Of a stretch of DNA of 64,000 bases, positions 42,701 through 54,792 are shown piece by piece. The notes below the pieces were generated by a model. The model ran no database searches. It was not told the DNA's origin and worked only from the letters and a program-made list of their open reading frames with translations. Position numbers and translations under genes: made by a program. Each line of letters starts with the position of its first letter. Within the stretch, counting starts at the first letter, position 1. This DNA is from Apus apus (taxonomy: Eukaryota; Chordata; Aves; Apodiformes; Apodidae), in contig NC_067282.1 in assembly GCF_020740795.1 (NCBI RefSeq), forward strand, positions 153,188,858 through 153,252,857, written 5' to 3'.

Positions 42701-43930
42701 CTTACAAGGCTTTCTTAAACCACGTAATCAAATTAATAAAACTCTTGAATTCGACTGTTGCCTGCTTAGGAACACAACAGCAGCAGCTCTGAACCTGACC
42801 AGAATCTTCTTGACTTGAAGCTGCTGCTGAGCAGACTGATCAGCAAAGGCACTGATGTCTGTGTGCAGGTTCTGGGAAATTCTGCAAGGGTTTGAAAGCT
42901 GTGTGCCTTTGGAAGGCTCTGGCTTTTTGTTCTGTTTTCTCCTCTGCAAGAAGCAAAGTGGACTTGTTCAGAAGAGTCTGCTATCTTGAGTTGCTCCATG
43001 GATTGGCCTTTGCTCCTTATGAGTGATGGATGCAGAACACACATGCTTAGTAGCATGATTTTTTTGTTTCACTTTTGTGTGCTTGTTGGAACAAGAAATG
43101 GGATTTACACTGGGCACTGCAATACCACAGAAATAGCTGCTTAGTTATGACCAGTATTTTTCAGCTGAAGTGGGATCATGGATGGGTGACAACTGGAAGA
43201 AAGAGGGGAATGTCGTTTGGTACATATAAGGAAGGTATTTGCTCTATCTGTAGTCCAATCTGTGGAAAAAGTTCAGAAGAGTAGAAAGTGAGAAGAATAA
43301 AGGAGATGGGAGTTGAAATTAAGCAGAGGAGCACAGATGCTTTTGAAAGTAAACATGAGGGTCTTGAATGTGATGCAGACAGGGAGGGGAACAGGAGTGA
43401 TCAGGAGATAGGAGTAATGACGAACTTAGTAACATACAGATTGGGTCAAAGAGGGCATAGGAGGTAGAATGAAATGCCATGGGGAAATGTGGTGAGGAGG
43501 CAGTAGCACAGAGAGCAGCCACAAAAATGAGGACAGATTTCAGTACAGCTTCCCACGTGGTTATCAATAAGTTGCAGTGTGGAAGAAGGTAGAGAGAGGG
43601 AGGAGAGCTCTTCTCTTCCCCATCACCTACAGGTGAGGAAAATGTTGATCAAATACCCACAAGAAAGAGAGGGATGTGAAAAAACGAGAATACCACTGAA
43701 GCTGGGCTGGGTACAGGCCAAAGCCTGGAAATCTTTCTCCAAAATCTGAATTTGTTCATATTTCAATGTCTCTTCATTTCACAGTAGTAGGAAATAAAAC
43801 CACTAGAGAGTGCAGAGTAATGCAGATCTAATACAAGGTGTATAGTAAATAATGAGATAGGATTGAAGTGAGTACAAACTTTGTCCAGGTCTTATTTACT
43901 TAATATTACTTTGACTTCTTTTAATTCCAG
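39798..43930 (+). other. FAM83F: FAM83F intron 4
   Basis: Intron of 4133 bases, gtaaaa donor to ttttaattccag acceptor. It holds a short CR1 3' tail at 40791-40848. No other exon was found; short frames here lack similarity. Confidence 0.8.
40791..40848 (+). repeat. CR1 LINE 3' tail, sense
   Basis: GAGGTTGGACCAGATGATCC, then TTGAGGTCCCATCCAACCTG and ATTCTCCGATTCTC form the last part of a CR1 3'UTR with decayed terminal repeats. No body is recognisable upstream. Confidence 0.85.
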
Positions 43931-43995
43931 GTAACGTGGGTCCAAACTCCATTACGAGCGATAAAACCAAACAAACTACCTGTGTGTTATCTTGA
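43931..43995 (+). CDS. FAM83F: FAM83F exon 5, C-terminus with CaaX box
   Basis: The last 65 coding bases follow a ttccag acceptor and complete Gly487, then read NVGPNSITSDKTKQTTCVLS and stop at TGA (43993-43995). Total CDS is 456+168+122+713+65 = 1524 bases, in phase throughout, giving 507 residues against about 500 in mammals. The last four residues, C504-V-L-S, are a CaaX box; X = Ser favours farnesylation, and human FAM83F ends in the similar CVIS and is reported to be farnesylated and membrane-bound. Farnesylation would place the bound CK1 at the plasma membrane. The exon is too short to stand out as an open frame by itself; the in-phase junction and the CaaX ending support it. Confidence 0.88.
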
Positions 43996-44964
43996 TTGGG
44001 AAGGATTGTCTGGAGAACTGAAGACTGAACAAGCTGGAACAGTAACCTCTTGAATGATTTTGGACTTACAGCCATGTCCTCATGCAGTGGTCTCTAAAGT
44101 CAGTGCAGAGTCCTGGATGCACCTGGCACCCACGGTTAAAGCACATTTACTGGGTGAAGCGTAGAGTTTGGATGATCGGTTCCTTAAATGAGGGTTAGTG
44201 ATGAATGTATTAGTCCATATGTCTGTGTGCACACTTGTTTTTTATATAAAAACAACTGTGATGACTGGTCTCAGAGGTAGCTCTGTGTCCAGATAAATGC
44301 AGGAGATTTTCTGACTTACTTGTGCTGCTACTTCAGTCTGTCTAGCTACAGACTCAGAATCGCTGTGTTGCATTGTTTACTTGACTGCACTGCAGAAATG
44401 TATTGGTCTGACTGGCTGGCAGGCTAAATCCAATTGAACTGGCAAATTCTCGGTGAAATAAGGATGTTTACAGACAGTGTAGCAATCCTTTGTCCACAAG
44501 GAGTCTTCCTGTAGATTCCTGTTGTCACTTATCCACAGGGAAATGAATGGTCTAGGAGAAGGGTTTAGCTAGCAGAGGCCAAGATATTAGTATCTTAACT
44601 ATTTCATGTCATAAATATAGCAGTCAAACAAACTGATTTTGCAAGAATGTAAGAAAGAGAATGGGATATATGGGATGTTTTAATCTGCAGTTGAGACTGA
44701 GTCAGGAGAAATGCCTTATAAGGGGGACTGGGTAGGATCTGGGAGCAATAACACAGCCTTTAGTTGCTGCTACAAAATCCTTTTTGTTACTGATTCAGCA
44801 ATACTTTACCATTCATGGAAACTGAATGATTAAGGAGCACATCTTTGAAGGCTGAAAGAGGAAGCAAAGGAGGCATACAAGCTTTTCAAATGTTCCCTTT
44901 TTCTTTTTTTTAAGTTAACCTTTCCAAACTCTCAATCATGCCAAAATCAAGAGCTCTGATCCAT

Positions 44965-45440
44965 AAGAAGCACTGCATGCAGTCAGACCAAAGGCCATCT
45001 GATCTGCTAATCTGTCTCCGAGGATAACCAGTAACAGGTGATCAAAGAAGCATAAAATATAAAGCTCGTATACAGAGGTCTTTCTCTGACACTGTTCCAG
45101 CAGTCTATGGTCTCTCTGAACTGGCGGTTCCTTCTGGATCTGGCATTCATGAATGCACTTAGTCCCTTTTTAAAAATCCTTTTCTACTTTTGGCCTCCAC
45201 AGTGTTCTTTGGCAATGAACCCTGAGTTCATTGTGTGGTATGAAAAAGAACTGTTGTCAGGCTGCTTTAATGGTTTTCTTGATGGTTTCCTTGATGGTTT
45301 CCTTGAGTGACCCTAATTCTTCCACTGTCAGATGTAGTGATGAGCACCCCTATTCCTTGTTACTTGTGATTTTACAGGCCTGTATCATATATGTCCTCAG
45401 TCATCACTTAAAGTTGCAGGTTCCTGGTATACGTGGCTAT
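44965..45440 (-). repeat. Old CR1/L3-type LINE remnant, antisense
   Basis: AGTCAGACCAAAGGCCATCT and CTGTCTCCGAGGATAACCAGT, then TTTGGCCTCCACAGTGTTCT and TTGGCAATGAACC, later GTGACCCTAATTCTT and GATTTTACAGGCCTGTATCA, follow in order the antisense 3' region of old CR1-type elements common in turtles and crocodilians. It is strongly diverged from the young CR1s in this window and so is a much older insertion. Boundaries are approximate. A threefold 12-base tandem (TGGTTTCCTTGA type) lies at 45272-45307. Confidence 0.7.
45272..45307 (+). repeat. Three-copy 12-base tandem
   Basis: Three head-to-tail copies of TGGTTTTCTTGA / TGGTTTCCTTGA / TGGTTTCCTTGA. A local slip duplication within the old CR1 remnant. 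Confidence 0.8.
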
Positions 45441-45892
45441 TCATTATATGGGACCTGTCTGACACCCTTGTCCTCTTGTCCGCTGACCCTTTTCTAGTTC
45501 TACCTACTAACAGAGTGGAGAAGTGGGTTGTTTCTGTTCCTTCAGTGTGTGGATTGATGTTCCTCTCTGCTGTCTTGCCATCTAAATTACATACTCTGCT
45601 GTCATAAATAAGCTCTCTTGTGACACTTAAGAAAAATAAATCCTAATTTTAAGTTGACACCTGAAAGCTTAACATACTTACTTGCCAAAAAAACTATTCA
45701 GACATCAGAAAAACACAGATTTAGTTCTCTTTGTTTTAGATAAACTATTTGGGTTTCTCACTGCACAAGGAATTCACAGCAAAGGCAACTGCTGCACTCC
45801 CAACACAGAACAAGCTGTTCCAAAAACTTGCCCTAGGAGCAGGGTTACAGTTCTTACACTGAAACAGCTGTCTATAGTTGATGATAAAATGT

Positions 45893-45924
45893 GATTGATT
45901 GATTGATTGATTGATTGATGGATG
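45893..45924 (+). repeat. (GATT)n microsatellite
   Basis: Six GATT units followed by two GATG units. Likely polymorphic in length. It sits in the probable FAM83F 3'UTR. Confidence 0.95.
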
Positions 45925-47373
45925 CGCTGCCTTTCCTGGAAGTATATTTAACTTTAATGGCAAGCAGGTCTGTTTTATTCCGAGTTTACCTTGTAGAACA
46001 TCTTGACACCTTAAAGTACCAAAGGTATGGTGCTCTCTGTTAAACATACTTTTCCTCACTCAGTGGGTTAAATGCTTGCTACTATATAGTCTTCTGGGAA
46101 CAAGCTGTAGTTGTATAGCTGGTTCTGTCAGCTTCTTTTGTCAGCAGTGTTTTATAAAATTGTTCTTGGTAATGGGAGAAAAGAGGTGTTGGAAATTACA
46201 CCACTGCTTGGATGTGTAAGTTAATACATGAGCTGTCCTGTTGGCTTTAGGTGTGTGGCTCATGTGCCAAAAGCTACTTGCTGTGTGTTTGTAGTTTTGT
46301 CTAAAATGGCTTGATTTTGCAATGCTTCCATTTTTCTCCAGACATTTAGGAGATTTTTTCCTCCCCTTGTGTTTATTTCATTTTGTTAGCAGAGATAAGT
46401 TTATCAGGCCAACATTGTTCCACTTTCTGTTCTTATAAGAACATTGTCATCTGGTCCTTCCTTGTTCTCCCTGACTTTTAAAATATTTATTTATTTTTTA
46501 ATTGTGCAATAAGTTAATTAACTAATTAGTACCATGTTGATATATATGGTCAGGTTTTCTAGGAAGTCCTTTATCTCTTTGTTTTTATGTCTTTATTGCT
46601 TCATTTTGGGTGGAGTGACTTCACAAATAGTGAGAGGGGCTGATTCTACTTGTCCTTCCTTTCCTTCTGTGCTTACTTACTAACATGCTTTACTTTCTCT
46701 TTCCTAGGATGGATGTGAAAGCACTTTCCTTTCACCTTGTCAAGTAACAGGATCTCCTTTCCGGTCACTCTTTGGTTTGTCTTCTGTTTTCTTGCCACAC
46801 CAGTTCCTGAAAAGTAGTGTTCACTTGTTTTTCAGTTCCTCTCCCCATCACTTGAGTATCATGCCTTGACTCCAGAGGCTAGTAGACTTCCATAGGTTTA
46901 TCACGTGCTGTTTAATTACTGAATTTGAGAGAGCACACTTGCTTTCTTGCATGATATCTGTCTTTTTCAACTAGTGACACTTAACCTCTTAATGGTAACA
47001 TTAAAAGGCATGCAACTTTGAATTATAAAAACAGTGTTCCTAGGCATGTGTTTCTCTTACAATTTTCATTAAAATCCGTGGAAAAATGGGGATTCTGCAG
47101 ATTAATGCAGCTGCCTTTTGCATCTCAGGTGTCTGCACAATGAAGCAAGGGTGCCTTCAGAAGGCATAAATGTACTGAAGAGGAAATGGACAGTAATACT
47201 CTATGCTTTTGTATCATCCACTTAAAAATAGAAGCATGTTTAACTGCAGTAGCATCATTTCCTTGGGGGCCACAGCAGCACTGAGTCCATGTTAAAGTGT
47301 AAGAAAAATGTGGAGCTCTCGTCTCAAAATGCTTAGTTTAAAACTCGTGAGATAGATGTATGAATTCTGGACA

Positions 47374-47430
47374 GTTAGACTTGGTGATCTTGGAGGTCTT
47401 TTCCAACCGTGATGATTCTGTGATCCTGTT
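47374..47430 (+). repeat. CR1 LINE 3' tail, sense
   Basis: GTTAGACTTGGTGATCTTGG, then AGGTCTTTTCCAACCGTGAT and GATTCTGTGATCCTG are the 3' end of a CR1-F-like element with two terminal repeat units. Only the tail is left. Confidence 0.88.
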
Positions 47431-48216
47431 ACATGAATCTGCTCCTTAAACTCGGTGTGACTCTTTGGGGCTGCAGCCTTGCTGATCCAAAGTGGATATT
47501 TAAGATGCTGGTGAAACTTGTTCTTCCCTAACAATAAGATCAGCTGAATTTGGACTATTTGGCTACTCCTATGGCAACATATCTGAGTCTGGGTGAGGTG
47601 ACTGCACTTATTTTTACTAGTTTTGCTAATTGTGGTTCTTGATGAGTGCTAGGAACCTGAAGCTGTGACCTGTAAAATTAATCTCTATCACTCAGCAGAT
47701 TAATTGTGGTTGGTGGTGCTGGGGGGCAGAGGGGCAAGGAGCAGGGCTTATGAATTCTGTTGAAGTCTGCTAGTGGAGGCTGAAGGTACAGCAGTACCTG
47801 CAGCAGTCATCATTTGGTCCTTGCTCAAGATGCCACCTCTTGTAATAAAGCCACTAACCTCCCAAGGGGGATGGGAAAAATAGGAGACATTTGTTGTTCA
47901 GTTTCTATTTTAAAGAACAAGATTAGCTTTCTTTGGCATCTGTGTCCTGACCCTGGACAATCCCAAGAGGACATCTGTTCTCCAGATCTTGTTTCCCCTT
48001 TGGCTTGTCAGCCCAGGTTTGCTGATCTGTGTGGCCTACACTTGCGGTCCTGGTTTTGGACAGAGTAACAAAGCTGAAGCTCATGGCCTGCTCTTTCTGG
48101 CATGAAATGCTGAGTGGTTCTGAGTGTGTGTCTTCTGGGTTTCTTCTGGTATGCGTTTGTATATTTATGTATATGTTTCCAGTGAATTATGCGAAAGACC
48201 TTTTCTAAGTCAAACA

Positions 48217-48222
48217 AATAAA
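48217..48222 (+). promoter_or_regulatory. FAM83F: Candidate FAM83F poly(A) signal AATAAA
   Basis: Canonical hexamer followed within 30 bases by a GT/T-rich downstream element (ttgtttgttggtgtc). It is the most convincing poly(A) site after the FAM83F stop codon. The hexamer at 45635-45640 is an alternative proximal site. Confidence 0.5.
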
Positions 48223-50012
48223 CTCTTTACTATGTTACATTGACATTGTTTGTTGGTGTCACTTTTAATTTCTAGCTACAGTACCTGGGTTTGGGGGATT
48301 TTTCTTGTTTATTTGTTGAGAACCTGTACTGTCTGGATTAGAGCAGGCTTCTGTGTAACACAGGAACATCTTTGGCCAATGTTTGGTGGTGCTTGTTAAA
48401 AGATGTCTGGGCAGCTACCTTTCCCACAAGTACAGTGTCCTTGTGGCTTTGAGTACCTTGAGAGAGACTGATTCAGTCTTTGCTTTTGCATTGCTGGAGT
48501 AGGCAGTAGCAGATGTCCCCTTCAGTTTTTCTTGATTTTCTTTATTTTTAACTACTGCTCTCTTTGTGGCTTAACTGTATCTTGCTGCAGCTATAAATGC
48601 ATCTGACAAAGTACCACCTCTGTTTCCTTTTCCATCTTTCTTATGCAATTTGTACCCATCAGCAATGACATTTCATTTACAAAACCGAGTTCCTCTGCTA
48701 CATTTCAGTTTTACCTGGTACAATGTAATCCTTGACATTTAAGTAACTCCCAAGCTCTTGTTTCCCATGCGCCCTTTGTTTGTCTATACAAAAGCCTATT
48801 TTAAAATTCCTGACCATGTTTCAGAATAAATCCAGCCTCTATTTTACTTTTGAGCATTAGGGTACATGAAAAAGTATTTGCAGTAAACAAAATCTTAGTC
48901 TTTCTTCCAGTGTTTAAAGTAAACATAGCAATTGCATTTGTACTGTTTAAGAGGAGTCTGTCAAATCCAAGTTTGTTTCACGGGGAATGTCAGGGCTCTG
49001 TGATTCTGAACCTCTTTCTTTATAGTACCAGCACCACCATCACTTTTTGCCTTTTCTTCTTCTGCACTTGTTTTAGGGAGGTTTTCCAGGCAAGTAATAT
49101 AAACTTGTCCATCCCCTTGCTTCACTGCTACTTTAGTACTACAAGTTTCTTGTGTTTCTGGACACTTTTGTTTGTGCTCTTTCAAAATCAGGGAGCAGTC
49201 CAGGGATAAATGACGTCTTTGTGTCCCAAGACCTTATGTCCCCTGTCATTAGCCTGCTGAAGAAATGTAAATTTGTGAATCCTCATTAATAAGCAAAGTT
49301 TAGGAATGGCACAGTCAGTGACTGTAGGAACCATCTTGGAAAAGAAACCTATGGATGTAGATGAAACAGTAAGGCCTTTTATGTAGCAAGGCTGGCAGAT
49401 GTTTACCCAACTCTTTGCACAACACCTATTTCTGATCTTTCTTGCAAGTCTGGGCATGTGTACTTGGGGAGATAGGGTACAGAAAACCACAGCATAACGT
49501 ACAGCACCCCAGCTACTCAATTCTCACTCCCAATTTGGGCAAGTTTGCTGCACTTATCAGCAAGATAGGGAGGTAAAGGACAGTAGCTGAGTTTATCCTA
49601 AATGAATAATGTGATGTGTCAATGTTTCAAGTTTTCGAGATGTTTCTAATCCTGTTTCTCTCTCCCTTTCCAGCTTGTCTGTCTGCAGTATCAATTTCTG
49701 CCTTTTCATCTGACTTTCTAGGTTTCTTTTTCTAAAACATTAGATAAGTCCCTTGAAGGAGAACTGTAGGCATAAAACAGCCCTTCTGCCTGTCTCAGGT
49801 AGAAAGCAGCAACTTATAGATGACAGGGAGTGCTGAAAGCCATGATTTTATAGACACTGGATATGTAAAATAGCACATAAACAGGAAAACATAACCAAAA
49901 TAATTTGTGCAGAAAATCTTAGAGGCAAGCTACAACATTTGAATAATGAGGATTGTAGCAATTATAGAGGGCCCAAAACCTAGAAAATAAAAATGAGAGC
50001 TGATTTTAATGC

Positions 50013-50028
50013 ATATATATATATATAT
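50013..50028 (+). repeat. (AT)8 microsatellite
   Basis: Sixteen bases of perfect alternating AT within an AT-rich stretch. Confidence 0.9.
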
Positions 50029-51529
50029 GGTAGCATAGGGAAGGATCAGGAAGGTCAGGATATCCATATTTCCTATTTGTGAGTACTGACTATTCAGGGG
50101 GTTCTTTGTCTTTTTAATATATTTAAAGCAAAAAAAAAAAAAGCTTCTGAACACTGCATTTCTGATGTGCAAGAAAGAACAGTATGTTGCACCAGTGGGC
50201 TGTGGACCGATCAGCATTTTGCATGGGCTTGGGGTGGATTTGGCACATGCCTGCTGTGGGCTAGATGAACACCCATGTCTCTTCAGCTATTCAATCTGCC
50301 AGACTGGAGTGGCTGTCACAGGAAGGATTTTGCCTTCTGCAGTTGGACCAATAGCCAGTTGATTGCTGGATGGATCACTAATATCAAGGCTCTCCAGCCT
50401 TTGTCCTCTGGCAGATGTTGTGCCCTTTTATTTAACAGTGCCCAAAGCAGTACTCCCAAGCCGAGGGCTAAGACATACAAGATAAATGAACGTGAGGGTA
50501 TGGGGTAACAATGGAATAGGGAACACTTCTGTGAGGTCAGCACCCTTGTGACACAGCTGGTGGAACACATAGGTCTGTGCTTTCTCTGAACTGGCTGCTG
50601 ACTAATGGTGGATGGAGAAACTGAACACAGAAGAGAGCAGACTGCTTGCTCTGGAGTTGGATACTACATCAAGCATGAAAAACAAAGGCTATGTCTTGCA
50701 TGTCAGCAGGGTGTGTGGGACAGGAATGTCAGTTGTGTGATCTGCAGAGCTGCAGCAGCCCAGGTCTGAGCTTTTGCACACTTGGGATTGTGAAGAATAC
50801 AGATGTTGTCCCTGAGTGTTTGGGTAGGCAGACCCTTGTGTCTGAAGGTCGCACTAGGACACAAGAAAAGGTTGAAGTGCTGCTGCTTGGTTATAAAGGG
50901 CAAAACCACGCTTGCACCTTCTTGCATTGTTTGGTGCTTAAGAATTGAAGGGGCTATTTTACCATGCTCTAGCTTTTCTGAAACCAGTACTAGAGGAAAC
51001 CATAAGGAAATTCCAGGTAGCTGGAATCTAACTTTTGTGGAGGGGACACTTCCACAAAGAACAATTATTAAAAGGAAAAGCTAGCTCCCTGAGAAATTAC
51101 AGTGTATTTGGTGAAACTGTGAGAAATTTCAAGGCTAGACAACCTTGGGAAAAGGGCATTTACCTCAAGTGTTTGAAAAGAAGAGCTATTTAAACTTTGA
51201 AAGAGCTATTGGTTTTATTGTTGCAATATTTATGATCTTCTCTTTATAGGTCATGCAACCATTTCCTTAGTTATCCTTAATCTCCTACCAGTAATTCTTT
51301 CTCTTGGCTGGCAGTCCACTTGTGCTGAGCAGTTGCACTACAGAAACAGAAAACAGCAAATCTAAACAAAGTGGGATCATTGATAGCTGTCTTGCTAAGT
51401 GCACAGCACATCTGCAGAAGGATCAGTTGCTCTGATTTAGCATGGCTATTAGTGACATTTTGCTGCCACTGAAAGGAAGAAAATGGCTCTGTTTAGCATT
51501 CTGAGTTATGACTGCAATAATCATAGGCA

Positions 51530-51700
51530 TTAGAAACGAAAAAGGCCACTAGGTCACCTGGTCCATTGCCCCAGTACAATGCAAGACAGTTCACCAATGT
51601 ACCTTTTCTAGGACTTGGTAAATTACCACTTGATTGGGATTCTTCTTTGTAGTCTAATAAACCTCAAAGTAAAGAAGTTAAAAAAAATTTTGAGGTAAAG
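51530..51700 (-). repeat. Possible old CR1-type remnant, antisense
   Basis: AGGTCACCTGGTCCATTGCC followed by CCAGTACAATGCAAGACAG and later ATTGGGATTCTTC resembles the antisense 3' region of old CR1-type elements (AGGTCATCTAGTCCA..CCCCTGCC..CAGGA). Strongly decayed, so tentative. Confidence 0.4.
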
Positions 51701-54700
51701 TAGTAGGGTAGAAGTTCTGACAGGTGTTGCACTGAGACAATTACCTGTCTCCTGGTTTATCAAAGCATCTGCCACTGCCCTTTCACAAGGAGGACACTAA
51801 TATATGCACTTCCTTTGTTCTCTATTTATGACTGCAAGCCTTTCAATAAATCAAAAGTTTTCTGGAAGGAAAAGTTGGAACAGTCTCTACTGGCTTCTCA
51901 TCAATTCCCAAACCACTTTTAATTCAGCCACAGAGCTGAAGTCATGCTTCTGCAAATCCAGATTAATTTCTCTGTACCCAGTGGAGTTACACTGGATTTA
52001 CACTGGAGTTACTGAGAGCACAGTATGACCAACAGCTTCCTGTTTGCATCTAAGGAGACAGACTCACAAGAACAAAGAGAGAGGCAGACAAGCGGAGGCG
52101 CCAGCTACAGATGCTGTACCCTGCAGCCAAAAGGAGGGTGTTGTTCCAGGCAGGCTCCATCTTGTTTCAAAATCTTCCATGGAAGTATAAGTGCTTAGTG
52201 TAAGTAATTGGGAGTTCACCCATGCACAGCAGTGTTGTTAAGGTGAGGAAACCCTTGGAAATGCTGTAGTGTCTTTGCATTGAATATTGCTACAAAAGCT
52301 ATTGCTGCAATAGAAGGTCTTATGTGGGAATTGGGCTTCCATGATAAACAGCCTCCCTGTTTTCTTCTGGAAGAGCAGCTTAAGCATGTATTTGCTTTGT
52401 GCACTAACACTACCCTCTGGAAGCAAGACCACAGGTTACAATCGATACCAGGCTGGTTTAGGCTCTACAAGGGCCTAAATGATGGTAGGCAATCCAGCAG
52501 AAATCAAATGCAGTCCAAGCACTAGAAGCAAGCAGACTAGAACTGAGCTGCTTGAGGACTCGTGAGAAGGCAACAATCTTTTTAGTAAGGTCCTTGACTC
52601 TAGAACAGCAGTCATAAAAGAAAGAACATGTTGCTGTCTTTCAGGTAAAAAGAAAAGCAAGCCCAAACAAACTCTTGAGTTTCCTCTAGCAATCCAGGAG
52701 TTGCTTTAGGGCAGGATTAGGAGGAAAGCCCTGGGTTTTTTGCTTGCTTTTTCCCAAGTGAGGGGGAGACAACCTGCTGTTTTGAGAATGCTGTTTGCAC
52801 ATTATGAAATCCACTGGAATCTCTATTTACTTTTCTGTCCTCATGCAAAAAGAAAATGGCACAGTGGGCCAAATACTGCTGTAGCCCCTGAGAAAAGGAG
52901 CCTCCCTCCACTGGTGCCTCTGCAGTTTATCAGGGTCTCCTAAGATATCATCTCCCAGTACCAAGAAGTCCTAACAGCTCCCAGGAGTCAGCCTAAGGGC
53001 TTTGCCCACACAGCCCCACCTCAAACTCCCAAGCAGCTGATCCTGTGGCAGCTACAGGGAAGCTGCTGCCAGATTTCCATCATGGAGCTGACACAGAAAA
53101 CTATACTCATTAACCTGGATTTGACTGCTGCCAATGGTTGCAGAAGCAGAGCTGGGACAACAAGTGAGTCATGAGGTTTGCAAGAAGTCAGGTTTGAGTA
53201 GTAAAGAAAAAAAGAGGTTGGGCCACCGAGCTCTGCTGTGCTTTGTACCTTAGGCTGCTAGAGGCAAAGTCACGGGAATGGCTGCTGTTGCCTCCCTCAG
53301 GGTTCACCCCACCTCACATGGAGCCTCACCTTGGGCCATTTTCCTTCACAGCTCTTCCTTCTGGTACTCATAGCCCACTGTTGCCACTGATCTCCACCCT
53401 GCCTCTCCACACAGGTATCTCTGCAGGGTCTTTGCCAGAGATTCCCTGCAGCTGATCAGGGATGACACAAGGGCAAGGAGGAGACTGCAGCTGATAAGGA
53501 CTCTGTGTGAGGGACAAAATACACCCTTCTGTGTGCCACACTTGCCCTAGATGCAAGATACCTCCCATATAGCTTCCCACTCCCTAGCACAGAACATCTT
53601 CCCCACATTTTTCCTGCCATCAACCTCATTCTTCCTTGCACTGAGATTTTCAGTAACCACATTTTTCACCAGTTCTGCTGGTTTTCTCTGGCATCCTTCT
53701 TACGATGTTTCCTTCCTGACTTATTCTCACATTCTGCCCTCAGGTCCTAACATGGTTAACTCTGGCCCCTTTGCAAGTGTCAGTTAGCAGTCCAGTTGAA
53801 CACTCCAGGATGTGGATTTTGAGTGTGTGTGTTTTGTTTCCCCATCAAATACCTGGTTTGGAAACATTAGGAAAAAAGGAAGCCTGTGAAGAGGGGAGAA
53901 TATAGTGACCACCCAAAGTGTGGGTCAGTTTAACCAGTCAACTTGTAGCTTTAAATTCCCAATCAAAACTGAAAGTAACTTTAGTGGTGGTGTTTCATTT
54001 TCTGAAGTGCCTGAGGGAGGCACTATTTTCCATACACTAGGAAAGGAGATTGAGTTTTGTGTTGTGTGTCCCCCCCCCGATTTTCCGCTCTGCACATTCC
54101 ACCACGCCATCCTCCAGTAACTCTTCATTCTCTCCCCCTGTTCACCCAGCCCCACTCCGTGTTTTCCCATATGCTTCTCTCCCAGAGCTTTATTCCTGCT
54201 CAGCGCCTGTGTCCAGCTCACCAGCCCTAAGAAATGCAGCCGCTCTGCCCAAGGTATTGGTTTCAGTCCTGCCGCCAAGAGCAGACAGCGCTGTGCTTTT
54301 TCGCCACAGTCTCACTGCCACAGACTAAGGGAGAAATGGCAGCCGTTCTGCTTGCTTTGATCTCATTAATAATAAAGGTTGATGGGAGCCCTTTTGAATA
54401 TGAGGGAAAAGTTTGAGTTAAAATAAAAAATTAACAGCATACCAAATTAATTAGAGCCACAGCAAAGCCTTGGGAAGCTGCCATCTTACATTACTATACA
54501 GCTACAACTCCCAGAAAAGATTAATAATTAAAAAAAATCATATGCTCTTGCTGTCCTAATAAGAGTCTTGGGCAGAAGGACAGCTGGGAGCTTTCCCCAG
54601 CATCAGTATTGATCATACATGGGGGATATTATCAGATACAAGTTCCTTACTCCCCTCTTGCAAGTTAATGGCCATATGTATATCCCTAGCTCCTGTGGCA

Positions 54701-54748
54701 TAGGGAAAGAGCTGGCAGGAATGCGCTTAGCCCTCTTCTTTCTTCCAG

Positions 54749-54792
54749 ACCTGATTCTTCTGTTGTGATGGAGCTGGGTGACAAACCGGCAC
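54749..54792 (+). other. Cryptic exon-like segment with strong splice sites
   Basis: A 44-base segment is preceded by the pyrimidine tract cttctttcttccag and followed by a near-perfect donor gtaagtac. It contains an ATG at 54768 in fair context, opening M-E-L-G-D-K-P-A before the donor. I do not recognise the peptide. It could be an exon of a non-coding transcript, an alternative upstream exon of the TNRC6B locus, or chance. Confidence 0.3.

Larger units (their letters stand above)
43996..48240 (+). other. FAM83F: FAM83F 3'UTR (probable extent)
   Basis: The segment after the stop codon contains AATAAA at 45635-45640 and at 48217-48222. The second is followed by a T/GT-rich region (tgacattgtttgttggtgtc) and is the better candidate for the main end, which would make a long 3'UTR of about 4.2 kb. 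AU-rich text, including ATTTATTTATTT near 46487, would fit unstable mRNA. It is crossed by an old CR1-type piece at 44965-45440, a GATT microsatellite at 45893-45924 and a CR1 tail at 47374-47430. The extent is inferred. Confidence 0.45.
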
